In this document: in pieces, positions 8,346 through 16,080 of the stretch
Layout of the letters: every line of letters starts with the position of its first letter
How positions within the stretch are numbered: position 1 is the first letter of the stretch
Assembly: GCF_900107795.1 (NCBI RefSeq)
Contig: NZ_FNRL01000019.1
Location: forward strand, 59,401-123,400
DNA: 64,000 bases
Direction of reading: 5' to 3'
Source: Chitinophaga terrae (ex Kim and Jung 2007)
GTDB lineage: Bacteria; Bacteroidota; Bacteroidia; Chitinophagales; Chitinophagaceae
Program-made: the position numbers and the translations under genes
The notes under the pieces: model-generated
The model's input: the letters and a program-made list of their open reading frames with translations, nothing else
The model's database searches: none
What the model was told of the DNA's origin: nothing

Positions 8346-9525
8346 ACCTCGCTACCAGCATGGAAGCTACGTTGTCGCCTGTTGCGTTGAGGATAGTGGC
8401 CAGCGGATCTACCAGGGTGCCGATGATCATCAGCGGCGGCAGCGCTTCTACCGGCAAGCCATATACGCTCATCACCAGCATTTCTCCTATATAGCCGCCA
8501 TTGGGTATGCCGCCTTCTACAATGCTTACCAGTACAGTGATGGCCAAGGCAAGCAGGATGACGGACGGACTGTCGAAGCCCCTGCCAAACATGCCAAAAA
8601 CCACCGTCATCTTGATGATGGAAGAAATGCTTGAACCGTCTTTATGCAGGGATGCGCCCAGGGGGATCACTACATTCCCTATTTCAGGCGGAACTCCCAT
8701 CTTTTTTACGGCTTCCAGGTTAGCGGGAATGGTAGCAATGCTGCTGCCTGTTCCTACTGCGGTGAGAGAGGGTATAATATTGTTTTTCCAGAAGATTTTA
8801 ACGCCATTGATACCGCCTGCAACAAAGGCGTAGAAAGTAAATCCTGCAAAAAAATAAACGATGCCGAAGCCGTAATAGAGGCCCAACGAATGGGCATAAG
8901 TACCAAACAGTTGCGGACCTACGGTTCCCACTTGATAAGCAAAGTAAGCGCCCAGGCCAATTGGTCCTGCTTTCATTATCAGGGTGAGCAGGTCTTTCAT
9001 TACTTCATTTCCCGCGTGCAGGAAATTCCTGAATGCCTGTCCAGCCTGGCCCGCACGCATACTGGCAAAACCGACGAGGCCGGAAAAAATCAGGAATGGA
9101 AGCATATTATGGCGCGAAAGCAATTCATAGAACTCGTTTACCGTAAGTAATTTGGTGATTTGCTCTCCCCAATTGCCGGGTTGTGTTATATTTGTATCGT
9201 GAGAGAGGGTAATTTCCTGGTGTATGGGAAAGATCCAGACGGCGACAATGGTTAAAAAGCCGGAGATCAGGATGGTGGCAAGGAAAACCAGCGACATGAT
9301 GCCAAGAATGGCGCCCAGCTTTTTACCCGCGTCTATATTCGCGATAGCACTGGCAACGGCGAAAAATACCAATGGAATAACAGCAGTGAAAAGCAGGTTT
9401 AGAAAAATATCTCCAACCGGCTTGATAACTGCAATATGTTCCCCAAAGATCATCCCGGCAATACTCCCGGCAATGATACCAGCCAGCAGCCAGAATAAAC
9501 TGCTATATGTTCTGAAAAATCCCAT
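8287..9525 (-). CDS. dicarboxylate/amino acid:cation symporter (DAACS)
   Basis: A 412-residue polytopic membrane protein of the GltP/DctA (SLC1-like) family, which moves dicarboxylates or acidic amino acids with Na+ or H+. Seen are the N-terminal TM pair, LLFTAVIPLVFFAVASAI, the hairpin-1 serine-rich region GTGSSIATIPANLEA, and the TM7 region PLGASLHKDGSS. In most members the last reads NMDGTA, so this branch differs at the ion/substrate site and specificity may differ. The C-terminal NATGDNVAS is typical. The final 20 residues (starting RFAQRSRDAETQR) come from a palindromic repeat arm rather than from family sequence. Confidence 0.9.
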   Translation of the reverse strand: MGFFRTYSSLFWLLAGIIAGSIAGMIFGEHIAVIKPVGDIFLNLLFTAVIPLVFFAVASAIANIDAGKKLGAILGIMSLVFLATILISGFLTIVAVWIFPIHQEITLSHDTNITQPGNWGEQITKLLTVNEFYELLSRHNMLPFLIFSGLVGFASMRAGQAGQAFRNFLHAGNEVMKDLLTLIMKAGPIGLGAYFAYQVGTVGPQLFGTYAHSLGLYYGFGIVYFFAGFTFYAFVAGGINGVKIFWKNNIIPSLTAVGTGSSIATIPANLEAVKKMGVPPEIGNVVIPLGASLHKDGSSISSIIKMTVVFGMFGRGFDSPSVILLALAITVLVSIVEGGIPNGGYIGEMLVMSVYGLPVEALPPLMIIGTLVDPLATILNATGDNVASMLVARFAQRSRDAETQRNFIKSGE

Positions 9526-9640
9526 GAGCGGCAGAATTGTTGAAAAGGTAGAATTTTAATGATCTGTAGCCAAGGTACATGATCCGTGAACAATCAACAA
9601 TAGATATTGTTTATTAGCTTATCAAACCAATACCTGTCAT

Positions 9641-9964
9641 ATGAAGAGTTTAGCGTTTTGTTTGTTGTTTTCTTTACTGCACTATCAACAACCGGCCTAC
9701 ACTATAGGAGAGGTAATGAGAAAAGCCCGGCAGTTGAGCAGTGACAGTACCACAGTCAAAATCACCGGTTACATCACAAAAAAACTAGACAATAACAAAT
9801 ACCTGTTCGAAGACAGAACAGCTGAAATACGCATCGATATTGATCCCCAGTATCTTCAACACCCGGTGAGCGACAAGGAAGCGGTAGTGATCAAAGCCCT
9901 GGTTCAATATGAAGTCAACAAGCCGATCACCCTAAAGGTAAATCAGCCTGTTGTTAATGAGTAA
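9641..9964 (+). CDS. BOF-family (NirD/YgiW/YdeI-like) periplasmic OB-fold protein
   Basis: A 107-residue protein with an N-terminal signal-like stretch (MKSLAFCLLFSLLHY) followed by a small OB-fold domain. The pattern VKITGYITKKL, YLFEDRTAEIRIDID and VVIKALVQYEVN matches the BOF/YgiW-YdeI family. Family members are periplasmic stress-tolerance proteins with an OB fold lacking typical nucleic-acid contacts; the mechanism is poorly known. It is divergent from the symporter and convergent with the TauE/SafE gene, 12 bases away. Confidence 0.75.
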   Translation: MKSLAFCLLFSLLHYQQPAYTIGEVMRKARQLSSDSTTVKITGYITKKLDNNKYLFEDRTAEIRIDIDPQYLQHPVSDKEAVVIKALVQYEVNKPITLKVNQPVVNE

Positions 9965-9976
9965 TATCGTTTAGCC

Positions 9977-10954
9977 TTAGAAGTGAAGATGTGTGGAAAC
10001 GAACGTGTAAAGGCTTTTCATGCTGACAATGATCACGATCACCGCAACGGCCACCATGATGGTCTTGGCAGAGATCTTATTGGATACCTTCGCAGCAATA
10101 GGAGAGGCGATCGCGCTGCCAATTACCAGTCCAAGCACTGCATCCCAGTGTACATGGCTTAGTACCGTCACAAAGGTCAGTGAACTCAGCATCGCGATAA
10201 AGAACCTGGTCGCTTTTACGGTACCTAACGAAAAACGGGGATGCCTTCCGCCGGCAATCAATGAAGACAGTACAATGGAACCCCATCCGCCGCCGCCAAT
10301 GGCGTCAATAAACCCGCCGCCGAATCCCAGCAGCCCGATTCTTTTGATCTTTTTATCGACGTGCTTCTGGCGCTGCGCACGGATTGCCCTCATAAGAATA
10401 ACCGTACCAAGGGTTAAAGTGTACAGGGAAACCACCGGTTTCGTATAGGCAGAATAATGCTCCAGCGACGATAACAGGTAGGCGCCTATCACCGCACCCA
10501 GGATACCCGGGATGATCAGTATTTTAAAGAGTTTTTTGTTGACGTTGCCCATTTTCAGGTGCATCCACCCGGCAATACCGCAGCTTAAGATCTCCGATAA
10601 ATGCACGGCGGTACTGGCTGAAGCGGGGGGAATGCCCATCGACAGGGAAAATGTGGTAGAAGTAATACCGTACGACATCCCTATTGCCCCGTCGATCATC
10701 GCAAATACAAAACCCGCCACCAGGAAATAATAAAAGGTAGGAGGCACATCTTCAACATGCGCTCTGAAAGATGGCGATTGCCACCAGTAAATTCCTAAAA
10801 AAACAGCTAAAAGTATTAACCCCCCAACTCCGTATATCCATCTTAATCTCTTAAAAGAAGCACTTTCTGAGGCCCCGTTTACAGGGGCCGGAATAGCTTT
10901 GGATTGTTGTTTTTCCGCCACTGGAGCGGAAATCGTGGTAATGTCTTTGTTCAT
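9977..10954 (-). CDS. TSUP (TauE/SafE) family sulfite/organosulfur exporter
   Basis: A 325-residue membrane protein with about eight hydrophobic segments after a 35-residue cytosolic N terminus. The TSUP family signature is visible in two halves: the first around FVFAMIDGAIGMSYGITSTT and the second as the glycine-rich loop GFGGGFIDAIGGGGWGSIV. Family members export or import sulfite, sulfoacetate or related anions; the actual substrate is not shown by sequence. A 16-bp palindrome 52 bases upstream of the start is a candidate operator. Its nearness to the SAM-controlled gene suggests, but does not prove, a sulfur role. Confidence 0.85.
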   Translation of the reverse strand: MNKDITTISAPVAEKQQSKAIPAPVNGASESASFKRLRWIYGVGGLILLAVFLGIYWWQSPSFRAHVEDVPPTFYYFLVAGFVFAMIDGAIGMSYGITSTTFSLSMGIPPASASTAVHLSEILSCGIAGWMHLKMGNVNKKLFKILIIPGILGAVIGAYLLSSLEHYSAYTKPVVSLYTLTLGTVILMRAIRAQRQKHVDKKIKRIGLLGFGGGFIDAIGGGGWGSIVLSSLIAGGRHPRFSLGTVKATRFFIAMLSSLTFVTVLSHVHWDAVLGLVIGSAIASPIAAKVSNKISAKTIMVAVAVIVIIVSMKSLYTFVSTHLHF

Positions 10955-11006
10955 ATACTTGATATGTGCCAGCCTAATTTCTCCACAAAATACATAAACT
11001 CTATGA

Positions 11007-11022
11007 AATTAGTGGACTAATT
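11007..11022. promoter_or_regulatory. palindromic operator candidate
   Basis: A perfect 7-bp inverted repeat AATTAGT-GG-ACTAATT lies in the 188-bp divergent gap between the TSUP gene and the CNNM gene, 53-68 bases upstream of the TSUP start. The size and symmetry fit a dimeric repressor such as an Rrf2- or MarR-type protein. No regulator is encoded beside it, and no second copy was noticed in the window. Confidence 0.4.
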
Positions 11023-11142
11023 ATTTAAAATTCAGCTGACTGTAGTTTATTCGCAGGTTGCATAAGGTTATTTTTCCGTGAATCCTACGTATAACAATTG
11101 ATTTACCTATATTTGGGGTTGCGAACCAATTTTATCATCTTC

Positions 11143-12429
11143 ATGCTTTGGCAACTATTCTGGACAATCATCTTAGTGCTTTTAAACGGTTTTTTTGTAG
11201 CGGCAGAATTTGCCATCGTCAAAGTGCGGTCTTCTCAGATAAACAGTAATAACGGCGCAGGCAAACGGGCAACAGGCGCGGCAAAAACTATCCTTTCCAA
11301 CCTCGACGGTTACCTGGCCGCCACACAGTTGGGGATCACCCTTGCGTCGCTCGGCCTCGGTTGGGTTGGCGAGTCGGTGATGACCACCATAGTGCTGCAG
11401 GGGATGGAAAAACTGGGGATCGAACTCTCTCAAACCGCTGTACACGTTGTTGCAGTGGCTATTGCCTTTACCCTCATTACCGTTTTGCATATCGTATTCG
11501 GCGAGCTGGCGCCTAAATCAGTTGCCATTCGCAAACCGCTTCCAACCACCTTGCTGGTTGCCATCCCCCTCAGGGTTCTGTTTGTCATTTTCCGTCCCTT
11601 TATTTGGATGCTTAATGGGTTGGCAAACAGTGTGTTACGACTGATGGGCATCACTCCGGCAGGCGAATCGGAGATCCATTCGGAAGAAGAACTGAAACTC
11701 ATCATTTCCGAAAGCCAGGAAGGCGGCGCTATCGAAGAAACAGAAAGGGAACTTATTCAGAACGTATTTGATTTTGATGATAGCAGGGTAAAAGAGATCC
11801 TCACCCATCGTAAAGATATTTCCGCACTGGACATCAACCTGCCTTTGGAACAGGTGATAGACCAGGTCATAAAAGACGGTTACTCCCGTTACCCGGTGTA
11901 CAGCGGCTCACTGGACGAACTGAAAGGCGTCATCTACACCAAAGACGTGGTAAAAGGAATGCACGAAAAAACGCTTCATAATATTAAAGATATTATGAAG
12001 CCCGTGTTCTACGTACCCGACAGCATGAAGATCAAGGACCTCCTCCGAACCTTCCAGCTGCAACGCACACAGATGGCGGTAGTGACCAACGAATTCGGGG
12101 ATACGGAAGGGATTGTGACAATGGAAGATATCCTGGAAGAGCTGGTAGGCGATATCCAGGACGAACACGACCAGGAAGCTCCGTTAGTGGAACAAAAAGA
12201 TAACTACTATATCGTAAATGCACACGGATATCTGTATGATATCAACGAGCAATTACCCGCTCCTTTACCTGAAAGCGAGCATTACGAAACGCTTTCCGGC
12301 CTCATCAACTACATTCATGGCAATATTCCGCGCGAAGGTGAAGTCATACAGATCGAAGACTATGAAGTACTGATCCTGAAGATGTTCAGAAGTTCCGTGG
12401 AAAAAGCCCGTCTAAGGCTCATAAAATAG
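11143..12429 (+). CDS. CNNM/CorC-like membrane protein (DUF21-CBS-CorC_HlyC)
   Basis: A 428-residue protein with the three-part layout of the 'hemolysin family'/CNNM group. The N-terminal DUF21 membrane domain covers about 1-180 (LNGFFVAAEFAIVKVR, DGYLAATQLGITLASL, ELAPKSVAIRKP). A CBS pair follows at about 200-330 (VKEILTHRKDISALD, YSRYPVY, TRFQLQRTQMAVVTNEFG-like segment, MEDILEELVGDIQDE). A CorC_HlyC domain ends the protein (YYIVNAHGYLYDIN). CNNM/CorC proteins are linked to Mg2+ transport; 'hemolysin' is a historical name. The start is ATG 11143; an in-frame TTG at 11098 would add 15 atypical residues. The pirin gene follows six bases after the stop. Confidence 0.88.
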   Translation: MLWQLFWTIILVLLNGFFVAAEFAIVKVRSSQINSNNGAGKRATGAAKTILSNLDGYLAATQLGITLASLGLGWVGESVMTTIVLQGMEKLGIELSQTAVHVVAVAIAFTLITVLHIVFGELAPKSVAIRKPLPTTLLVAIPLRVLFVIFRPFIWMLNGLANSVLRLMGITPAGESEIHSEEELKLIISESQEGGAIEETERELIQNVFDFDDSRVKEILTHRKDISALDINLPLEQVIDQVIKDGYSRYPVYSGSLDELKGVIYTKDVVKGMHEKTLHNIKDIMKPVFYVPDSMKIKDLLRTFQLQRTQMAVVTNEFGDTEGIVTMEDILEELVGDIQDEHDQEAPLVEQKDNYYIVNAHGYLYDINEQLPAPLPESEHYETLSGLINYIHGNIPREGEVIQIEDYEVLILKMFRSSVEKARLRLIK

Positions 12430-12435
12430 TTTTTT

Positions 12436-13299
12436 ATGGAGAAGAAGATCCTGCACGTGCTGGAAGGACGTGAAAAAAAGATCACTGAAACGGAAGTAGT
12501 GCGGCAGTCGCTCCCTACTATGCAATTCAGGTTTGCGAATCCATTTATCGTACTGCATCATATGCCTGCAAAATACTTTGAGGCCGGATCGCCCGAAGAC
12601 AGGCTGCATCCCCATCCGCACCGCGGTTTTGCGCCCGTTACCTTTATGTTGCAGGGGCAGGGGTATCACCGCGATAATGCGGGCAACGAAATGACCGTTT
12701 CGGCCGGCGATGTACAATGGATGTTCGCCGGAAAAGGTATCCTGCACAGTGAAGGCCCATCCGCCGCCTTCCTGGAAAAAGGAGGGAATTATGAGCTGCT
12801 GCAACTCTGGTTTAATGTACCGCAGGCGCACAAAAAAGAAGATCCCTGGTACCAGTATATTAAAGGCGATGATATGCCGCCGGTAGCAGAAGGCCCGGGC
12901 GTGCACCTGAAACTGGTAGGAGGCCAATACGAAGGCAAAACAGGCCCGTTAAAGAACTATACGCCCATCACCGCTATCTGGGGCAAATTAGAGGCAGGAA
13001 GCACCGCCAAACTGCATTCAACACCCGGTTACTGGACCCTGCTATACGTTGCAGATGGCCATGTTACCGTAAATGGCGCCCCCGTGAACGGTTACCATTT
13101 GCTGGTATTTGATAAAGAAGATACAGCTACCGACATTAATATCACCGCAACCGCTGATACCCGCCTCTTATTCCTGGACGCAGAACCCATCACCGAACCG
13201 CTCGCTGTGAGAGACAACTTCGTGATGAACACTCCCGAAGAGATCGACCAGGCCATCCAGGACTATAAAGACGGGCGTTTCGGTACCCTCGCTGGTTAG
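12436..13299 (+). CDS. pirin family bicupin protein
   Basis: A 287-residue two-cupin pirin. The metal-binding set of the N-terminal cupin is complete: His60 and His62 in HPHRG, His104 and Glu106 in GILHSE. Pirins bind Fe and act variously as quercetin dioxygenases or redox regulators; the role here is unknown. The gene starts six bases after the CNNM gene, so it is probably in the same transcript. Its TAG stop is followed at once by TTTCACGC, the outer end of palindromic repeat copy A. Confidence 0.9.
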   Translation: MEKKILHVLEGREKKITETEVVRQSLPTMQFRFANPFIVLHHMPAKYFEAGSPEDRLHPHPHRGFAPVTFMLQGQGYHRDNAGNEMTVSAGDVQWMFAGKGILHSEGPSAAFLEKGGNYELLQLWFNVPQAHKKEDPWYQYIKGDDMPPVAEGPGVHLKLVGGQYEGKTGPLKNYTPITAIWGKLEAGSTAKLHSTPGYWTLLYVADGHVTVNGAPVNGYHLLVFDKEDTATDINITATADTRLLFLDAEPITEPLAVRDNFVMNTPEEIDQAIQDYKDGRFGTLAG

Positions 13300-13581
13300 T
13301 TTCACGCAAAGGGGCTAAGGAGGCAGAGAGCGCAAAGGATTTTTTTTTAAGGGAATTAAGGGGCAAAGGTTTTTAGGAGAATAAAAGACAATGAGAGCGA
13401 AAAAAAGCAAAGGATTGAAAATTGTGTTACGTAACACCTTCTTCAATCCTTTGTTTTTTTAATCTCGCTTCAATCCAGCTCTTTGCCTCTTAAATTCCGC
13501 TCCGATCAAATTTCTTTGTCCCTTAATTCCCTTAAAAAAAATCCTTTGCGCTCTCTGCCTCCTTAGCCCCTTTGCGTGCAA
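13300..13581. repeat. long palindromic repeat copy A
   Basis: The left arm (13300 to about 13372) begins TTTCACGCAAAGGGGC, and the right arm (about 13509-13581) is its near-exact reverse complement. An inner hairpin at about 13400-13460 pairs AGCAAAGGATTGAA with TTCAATCCTTTG around the palindromic loop GTGTTACGTAACAC. The whole unit fills the gap between two convergent genes and touches the TAG stop codon of the pirin and, across one base, that of the small gene. It can fold into a very long hairpin, so bidirectional termination is plausible. Confidence 0.9.
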
Positions 13582-13752
13582 CTACCGTTTTTTGGATTTG
13601 GTAGCTTTAGCATGATGCGTAGTATTCCCTCCCTTGTAGTCCTGTTCCAGGTTTTTACGGCTGTCGAGGTTGTCCCGGATTTCGGGTTTAGGCAGATTGG
13701 AGAAAGTCTGCTGCTTGCTTTGGTGGGTGTTCTCATTTCTTGTTCCTTTCAT
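13582..13752 (-). CDS. small conserved-type basic protein (56 aa)
   Basis: A short reading frame translated here by hand: it starts MKGTRNENTHQSKQQ, has the central block SNLPKPEIRDNLDSR and ends KATKSKKR. It is hydrophilic and probably disordered, with no signal or membrane segment. The pattern resembles small uncharacterised Bacteroidota proteins with a LPKPEIRDNLDSR core; this is recognition from memory and not a search result. The start is ATG at 13752; an ATG two codons upstream (13758) is equally possible. Its TAG stop abuts palindromic repeat copy A. Confidence 0.6.
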   Translation of the reverse strand: MKGTRNENTHQSKQQTFSNLPKPEIRDNLDSRKNLEQDYKGGNTTHHAKATKSKKR

Positions 13753-14043
13753 AATCATAAGTTTTTAAGTGAGATGATATTAAGTAGTTAATATTACCCT
13801 GTTGTCACAAAACCGATGCCTCAATGGCCCTGCTGAGCGTACTTTATGATTTCCAAAACGCTTGTAACCACGGTTCCCCTAAATTGTCCAAATTCTCTAC
13901 AATTAGCTGAAACCGGTAAGAAAACGCCGCGGAAAACGGGTTTTATAACTCTTGATGCCTCAATGGGTTGTACGGAACGAAACTGCCGGGATATTTATGC
14001 ATGAAATATGCGTTACCTCAAGGGAACGATAAATTTTAATCTT
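13753..14043. other. intergenic region with a 13-bp direct repeat
   Basis: No gene was recognised in these ~290 bases between two divergently oriented small genes. The only structure noticed is the direct repeat GATGCCTCAATGG at 13815-13827 and again at 13954-13966. It may hold the promoters of both small genes. Confidence 0.4.
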
Positions 14044-14304
14044 ATGAAACATTTACCTGCCACTATTGGATTTTTGGCGATACTCACCCTCTTCGTTTTC
14101 TTTAAGGGTGATCCGGATCGTGCAGTGCAGGCCGCGCCAAATACTACTTATTATGAAGGAATTTACACACCGCAGGACACCATGCGACCTCCTTCTGATA
14201 CTGTAAGACAACACAAAGAAAACAGGAAAAAGGAGAAGAAAGAGAAAAAGGAGAACAAGCAGAGAAGAGACTCAACCAGGCGAGACACAACAACAAGAAT
14301 TTAA
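14044..14304 (+). CDS. small exported protein with charged tail
   Basis: An 86-residue protein. Residues 4-21 (LPATIGFLAILTLFVFF) form a signal peptide or membrane anchor. The middle part is Pro/Thr-rich, and the tail from about residue 55 is made almost wholly of Lys, Glu, Arg and Asn. The start is ATG 14044; an upstream ATG at 14008 adds 12 residues ahead of the anchor. No family is recognised. It lies between two small divergent/convergent neighbours and ends just before palindromic repeat copy C. Confidence 0.5.
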   Translation: MKHLPATIGFLAILTLFVFFKGDPDRAVQAAPNTTYYEGIYTPQDTMRPPSDTVRQHKENRKKEKKEKKENKQRRDSTRRDTTTRI

Positions 14305-14310
14305 AGTCTC

Positions 14311-14459
14311 TGATGCGTGAAGATGAAAAGGGAGCAAAGGGCATAAGGTATAAAGCGAAAAATATATTGTGCAATAACCAGGTTAGGTACCACAACATAC
14401 TCTCCGCTTAAAAATACCTTACGTTTCTTTGCCTCCCTTTTTTGCTTTGCGTGCCCCCC
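14311..14459. repeat. degenerate palindromic repeat copy C
   Basis: The left arm contains AAAAGGGAGCAAAGGGCATAAGGTAT. The reverse complement of the right arm contains CACGCAAAGC and then AAAAGGGAGGCAAAGAAACG and TAAGGTAT, so the two arms pair with several mismatches. The unit fills the gap between a plus-strand small gene and the convergent GH20 gene, ending next to the GH20 stop codon. It is the most diverged of the four copies. Confidence 0.65.
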
Positions 14460-14460
14460 C

Positions 14461-16017
14461 TTACCAGAGGGCTGCCGCCGCTTTCGAGAAAGTTTCAAAG
14501 TTTTTGTTTGCAGGTAAAGTCCAGCCGTCTTCTGCATAGGCGGCCAGGCGCGGAAATACCTTCGCATTCATAGAAGCTTCATCAGGTATCCATTCTCCCC
14601 ACATCTGGCATCCGCATCCCAGGATCTTCGAATGATACTTAGGGTCCAGTCCTGCAGGGATCGGATCAAAACTATATGCTTTTTCCAGGGAAATAGATTT
14701 GTAATCGTAGTCCAGGTAAGTCATTGCATGGTACGAGTTGACTACGTCGTATCCTTTGGAAACCGCGTCAGTGATCAGGTTCAGCTCTCCTTTCCAGAAT
14801 TGTACGATAGTGCCCTGCGCCAGTTTTTGCGTAGCATTGGCGTCTGATGCGTTGGTGAATTCATGGAGTTTGCTGCCCATGATCTCGTTCCAGCCCATCA
14901 TCCTGCGGTTTTTACCAGCCAGGAAATTGGAAATGGCATTGGTGAAACTAATCTGCAGATCAGCAGGAGTAGCCAGGTTATGCGACTTCATATATGCCTG
15001 CACGTTAGCATCGGCTTTCCATTGATCGTATTTTACTTCATCGCCCCCGATGTGTATCACTTTTGAAGGGAAAAGTGCAATCACTTCTGTGAGTACATCC
15101 TCCAGGAAACTTACCACTTTCGGGTTGGCAACGTTGAATACATCGTAATGTACGCCGAACTTGCCGGGAACTTTGATTGGAGTGGGAGAGGCGCCTAACC
15201 AGGGATAGGCTGCAATAGCGGCGCTGGAGTGGCCCGGCATCTCAATTTCCGGTACAATGGTAATATGCCTTTGTGCGGCGTACTGAATGATGTTTTTTAT
15301 CTGGTCCTGGGTATAATAGCCTTCATGCACCTTACCGTCGTATTTCGGGCTATTCCAGCCGCCGATCTGGGTAGAGTCCCTGCGTCCGCCTACTTTGGTA
15401 AGCAGGGGATATTTTTTGATCTCTATACGCCAGCCCTGGTCATCTGTTAAATGCCAGTGAAAAACATTCATCTTCAATCTTGCCATTTCGTCGAGCAGCT
15501 TCTTTACCACTTGTTCTCCTTTAAAATAGCGGCCTTCATCCAGCATAAAAGCCCTCCATCCGAAGCGGGGCTTATCCGTGATTTTAACGCCGGCAACAGT
15601 AACCTGCCCGCCGTTTTTCTCTACCAGCTGGCGAAGGGTTTGGATGCCATAAAAGATACCGGTGCTGGTAGCTGCGGTTATCTGTATCCGGTTGCTGTTC
15701 GCATCGAGCTTGTAACCTTCTTCTCCCAATGCCTGCCGGAGCTGCTTGTTCAAAATAAGTTGAATGGCGCCGTTATCGGCTTTGTTCTTCAGCGGAACAT
15801 CCAGGTGGAACTGCTGCAATAAATAAGTCTGGAGAAATTTGGCCTCAGTAGTATTGCCATTGGGTATAATGGCCGTGGCGCCGGTAAATGAGAAGCTGCC
15901 ATCTTGCGCGGTCATTTCCGAGGGCTGCGGAATAACATGGATCACATTGGCGGAAACAGTGCTGACGCTCAGTAAAAATACAAAGACGCCAGCCAGCGCT
16001 GTTCTTAGTTTTTGCAT
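14461..16017 (-). CDS. beta-N-acetylhexosaminidase (GH20)
   Basis: A 518-residue exported enzyme. The signal peptide is residues 1-23 (ending STVSA). A GH20b alpha/beta domain runs to about 150 (VIPQPSEMTAQDG...GIFYGIQTLRQL). The catalytic (beta/alpha)8 domain contains FHWHLTDDQGWRIEI and the catalytic pair Asp326-Glu327 in HIGGDEVKYDQW. In GH20 the Asp helps the substrate acetamido group act as nucleophile and the Glu is the acid/base. The enzyme removes terminal GlcNAc or GalNAc, consistent with chitin-oligomer or glycan use in the periplasm. It is a single-gene unit, with no SusCD pair beside it. Confidence 0.93.
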   Translation of the reverse strand: MQKLRTALAGVFVFLLSVSTVSANVIHVIPQPSEMTAQDGSFSFTGATAIIPNGNTTEAKFLQTYLLQQFHLDVPLKNKADNGAIQLILNKQLRQALGEEGYKLDANSNRIQITAATSTGIFYGIQTLRQLVEKNGGQVTVAGVKITDKPRFGWRAFMLDEGRYFKGEQVVKKLLDEMARLKMNVFHWHLTDDQGWRIEIKKYPLLTKVGGRRDSTQIGGWNSPKYDGKVHEGYYTQDQIKNIIQYAAQRHITIVPEIEMPGHSSAAIAAYPWLGASPTPIKVPGKFGVHYDVFNVANPKVVSFLEDVLTEVIALFPSKVIHIGGDEVKYDQWKADANVQAYMKSHNLATPADLQISFTNAISNFLAGKNRRMMGWNEIMGSKLHEFTNASDANATQKLAQGTIVQFWKGELNLITDAVSKGYDVVNSYHAMTYLDYDYKSISLEKAYSFDPIPAGLDPKYHSKILGCGCQMWGEWIPDEASMNAKVFPRLAAYAEDGWTLPANKNFETFSKAAAALW

Positions 16018-16080
16018 ACGGGCTTTTTTTATTGTTCACGTGATAATACGCGATAAAATACAATAAAAATCCCATTATTT

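Noticed and set aside
13300..13581. CRISPR-like or MITE call for the palindromic repeats
   Set aside because: Repeats are single palindromes at separate sites, not spaced arrays. No target-site duplication was evident, so MITE is only a possibility.
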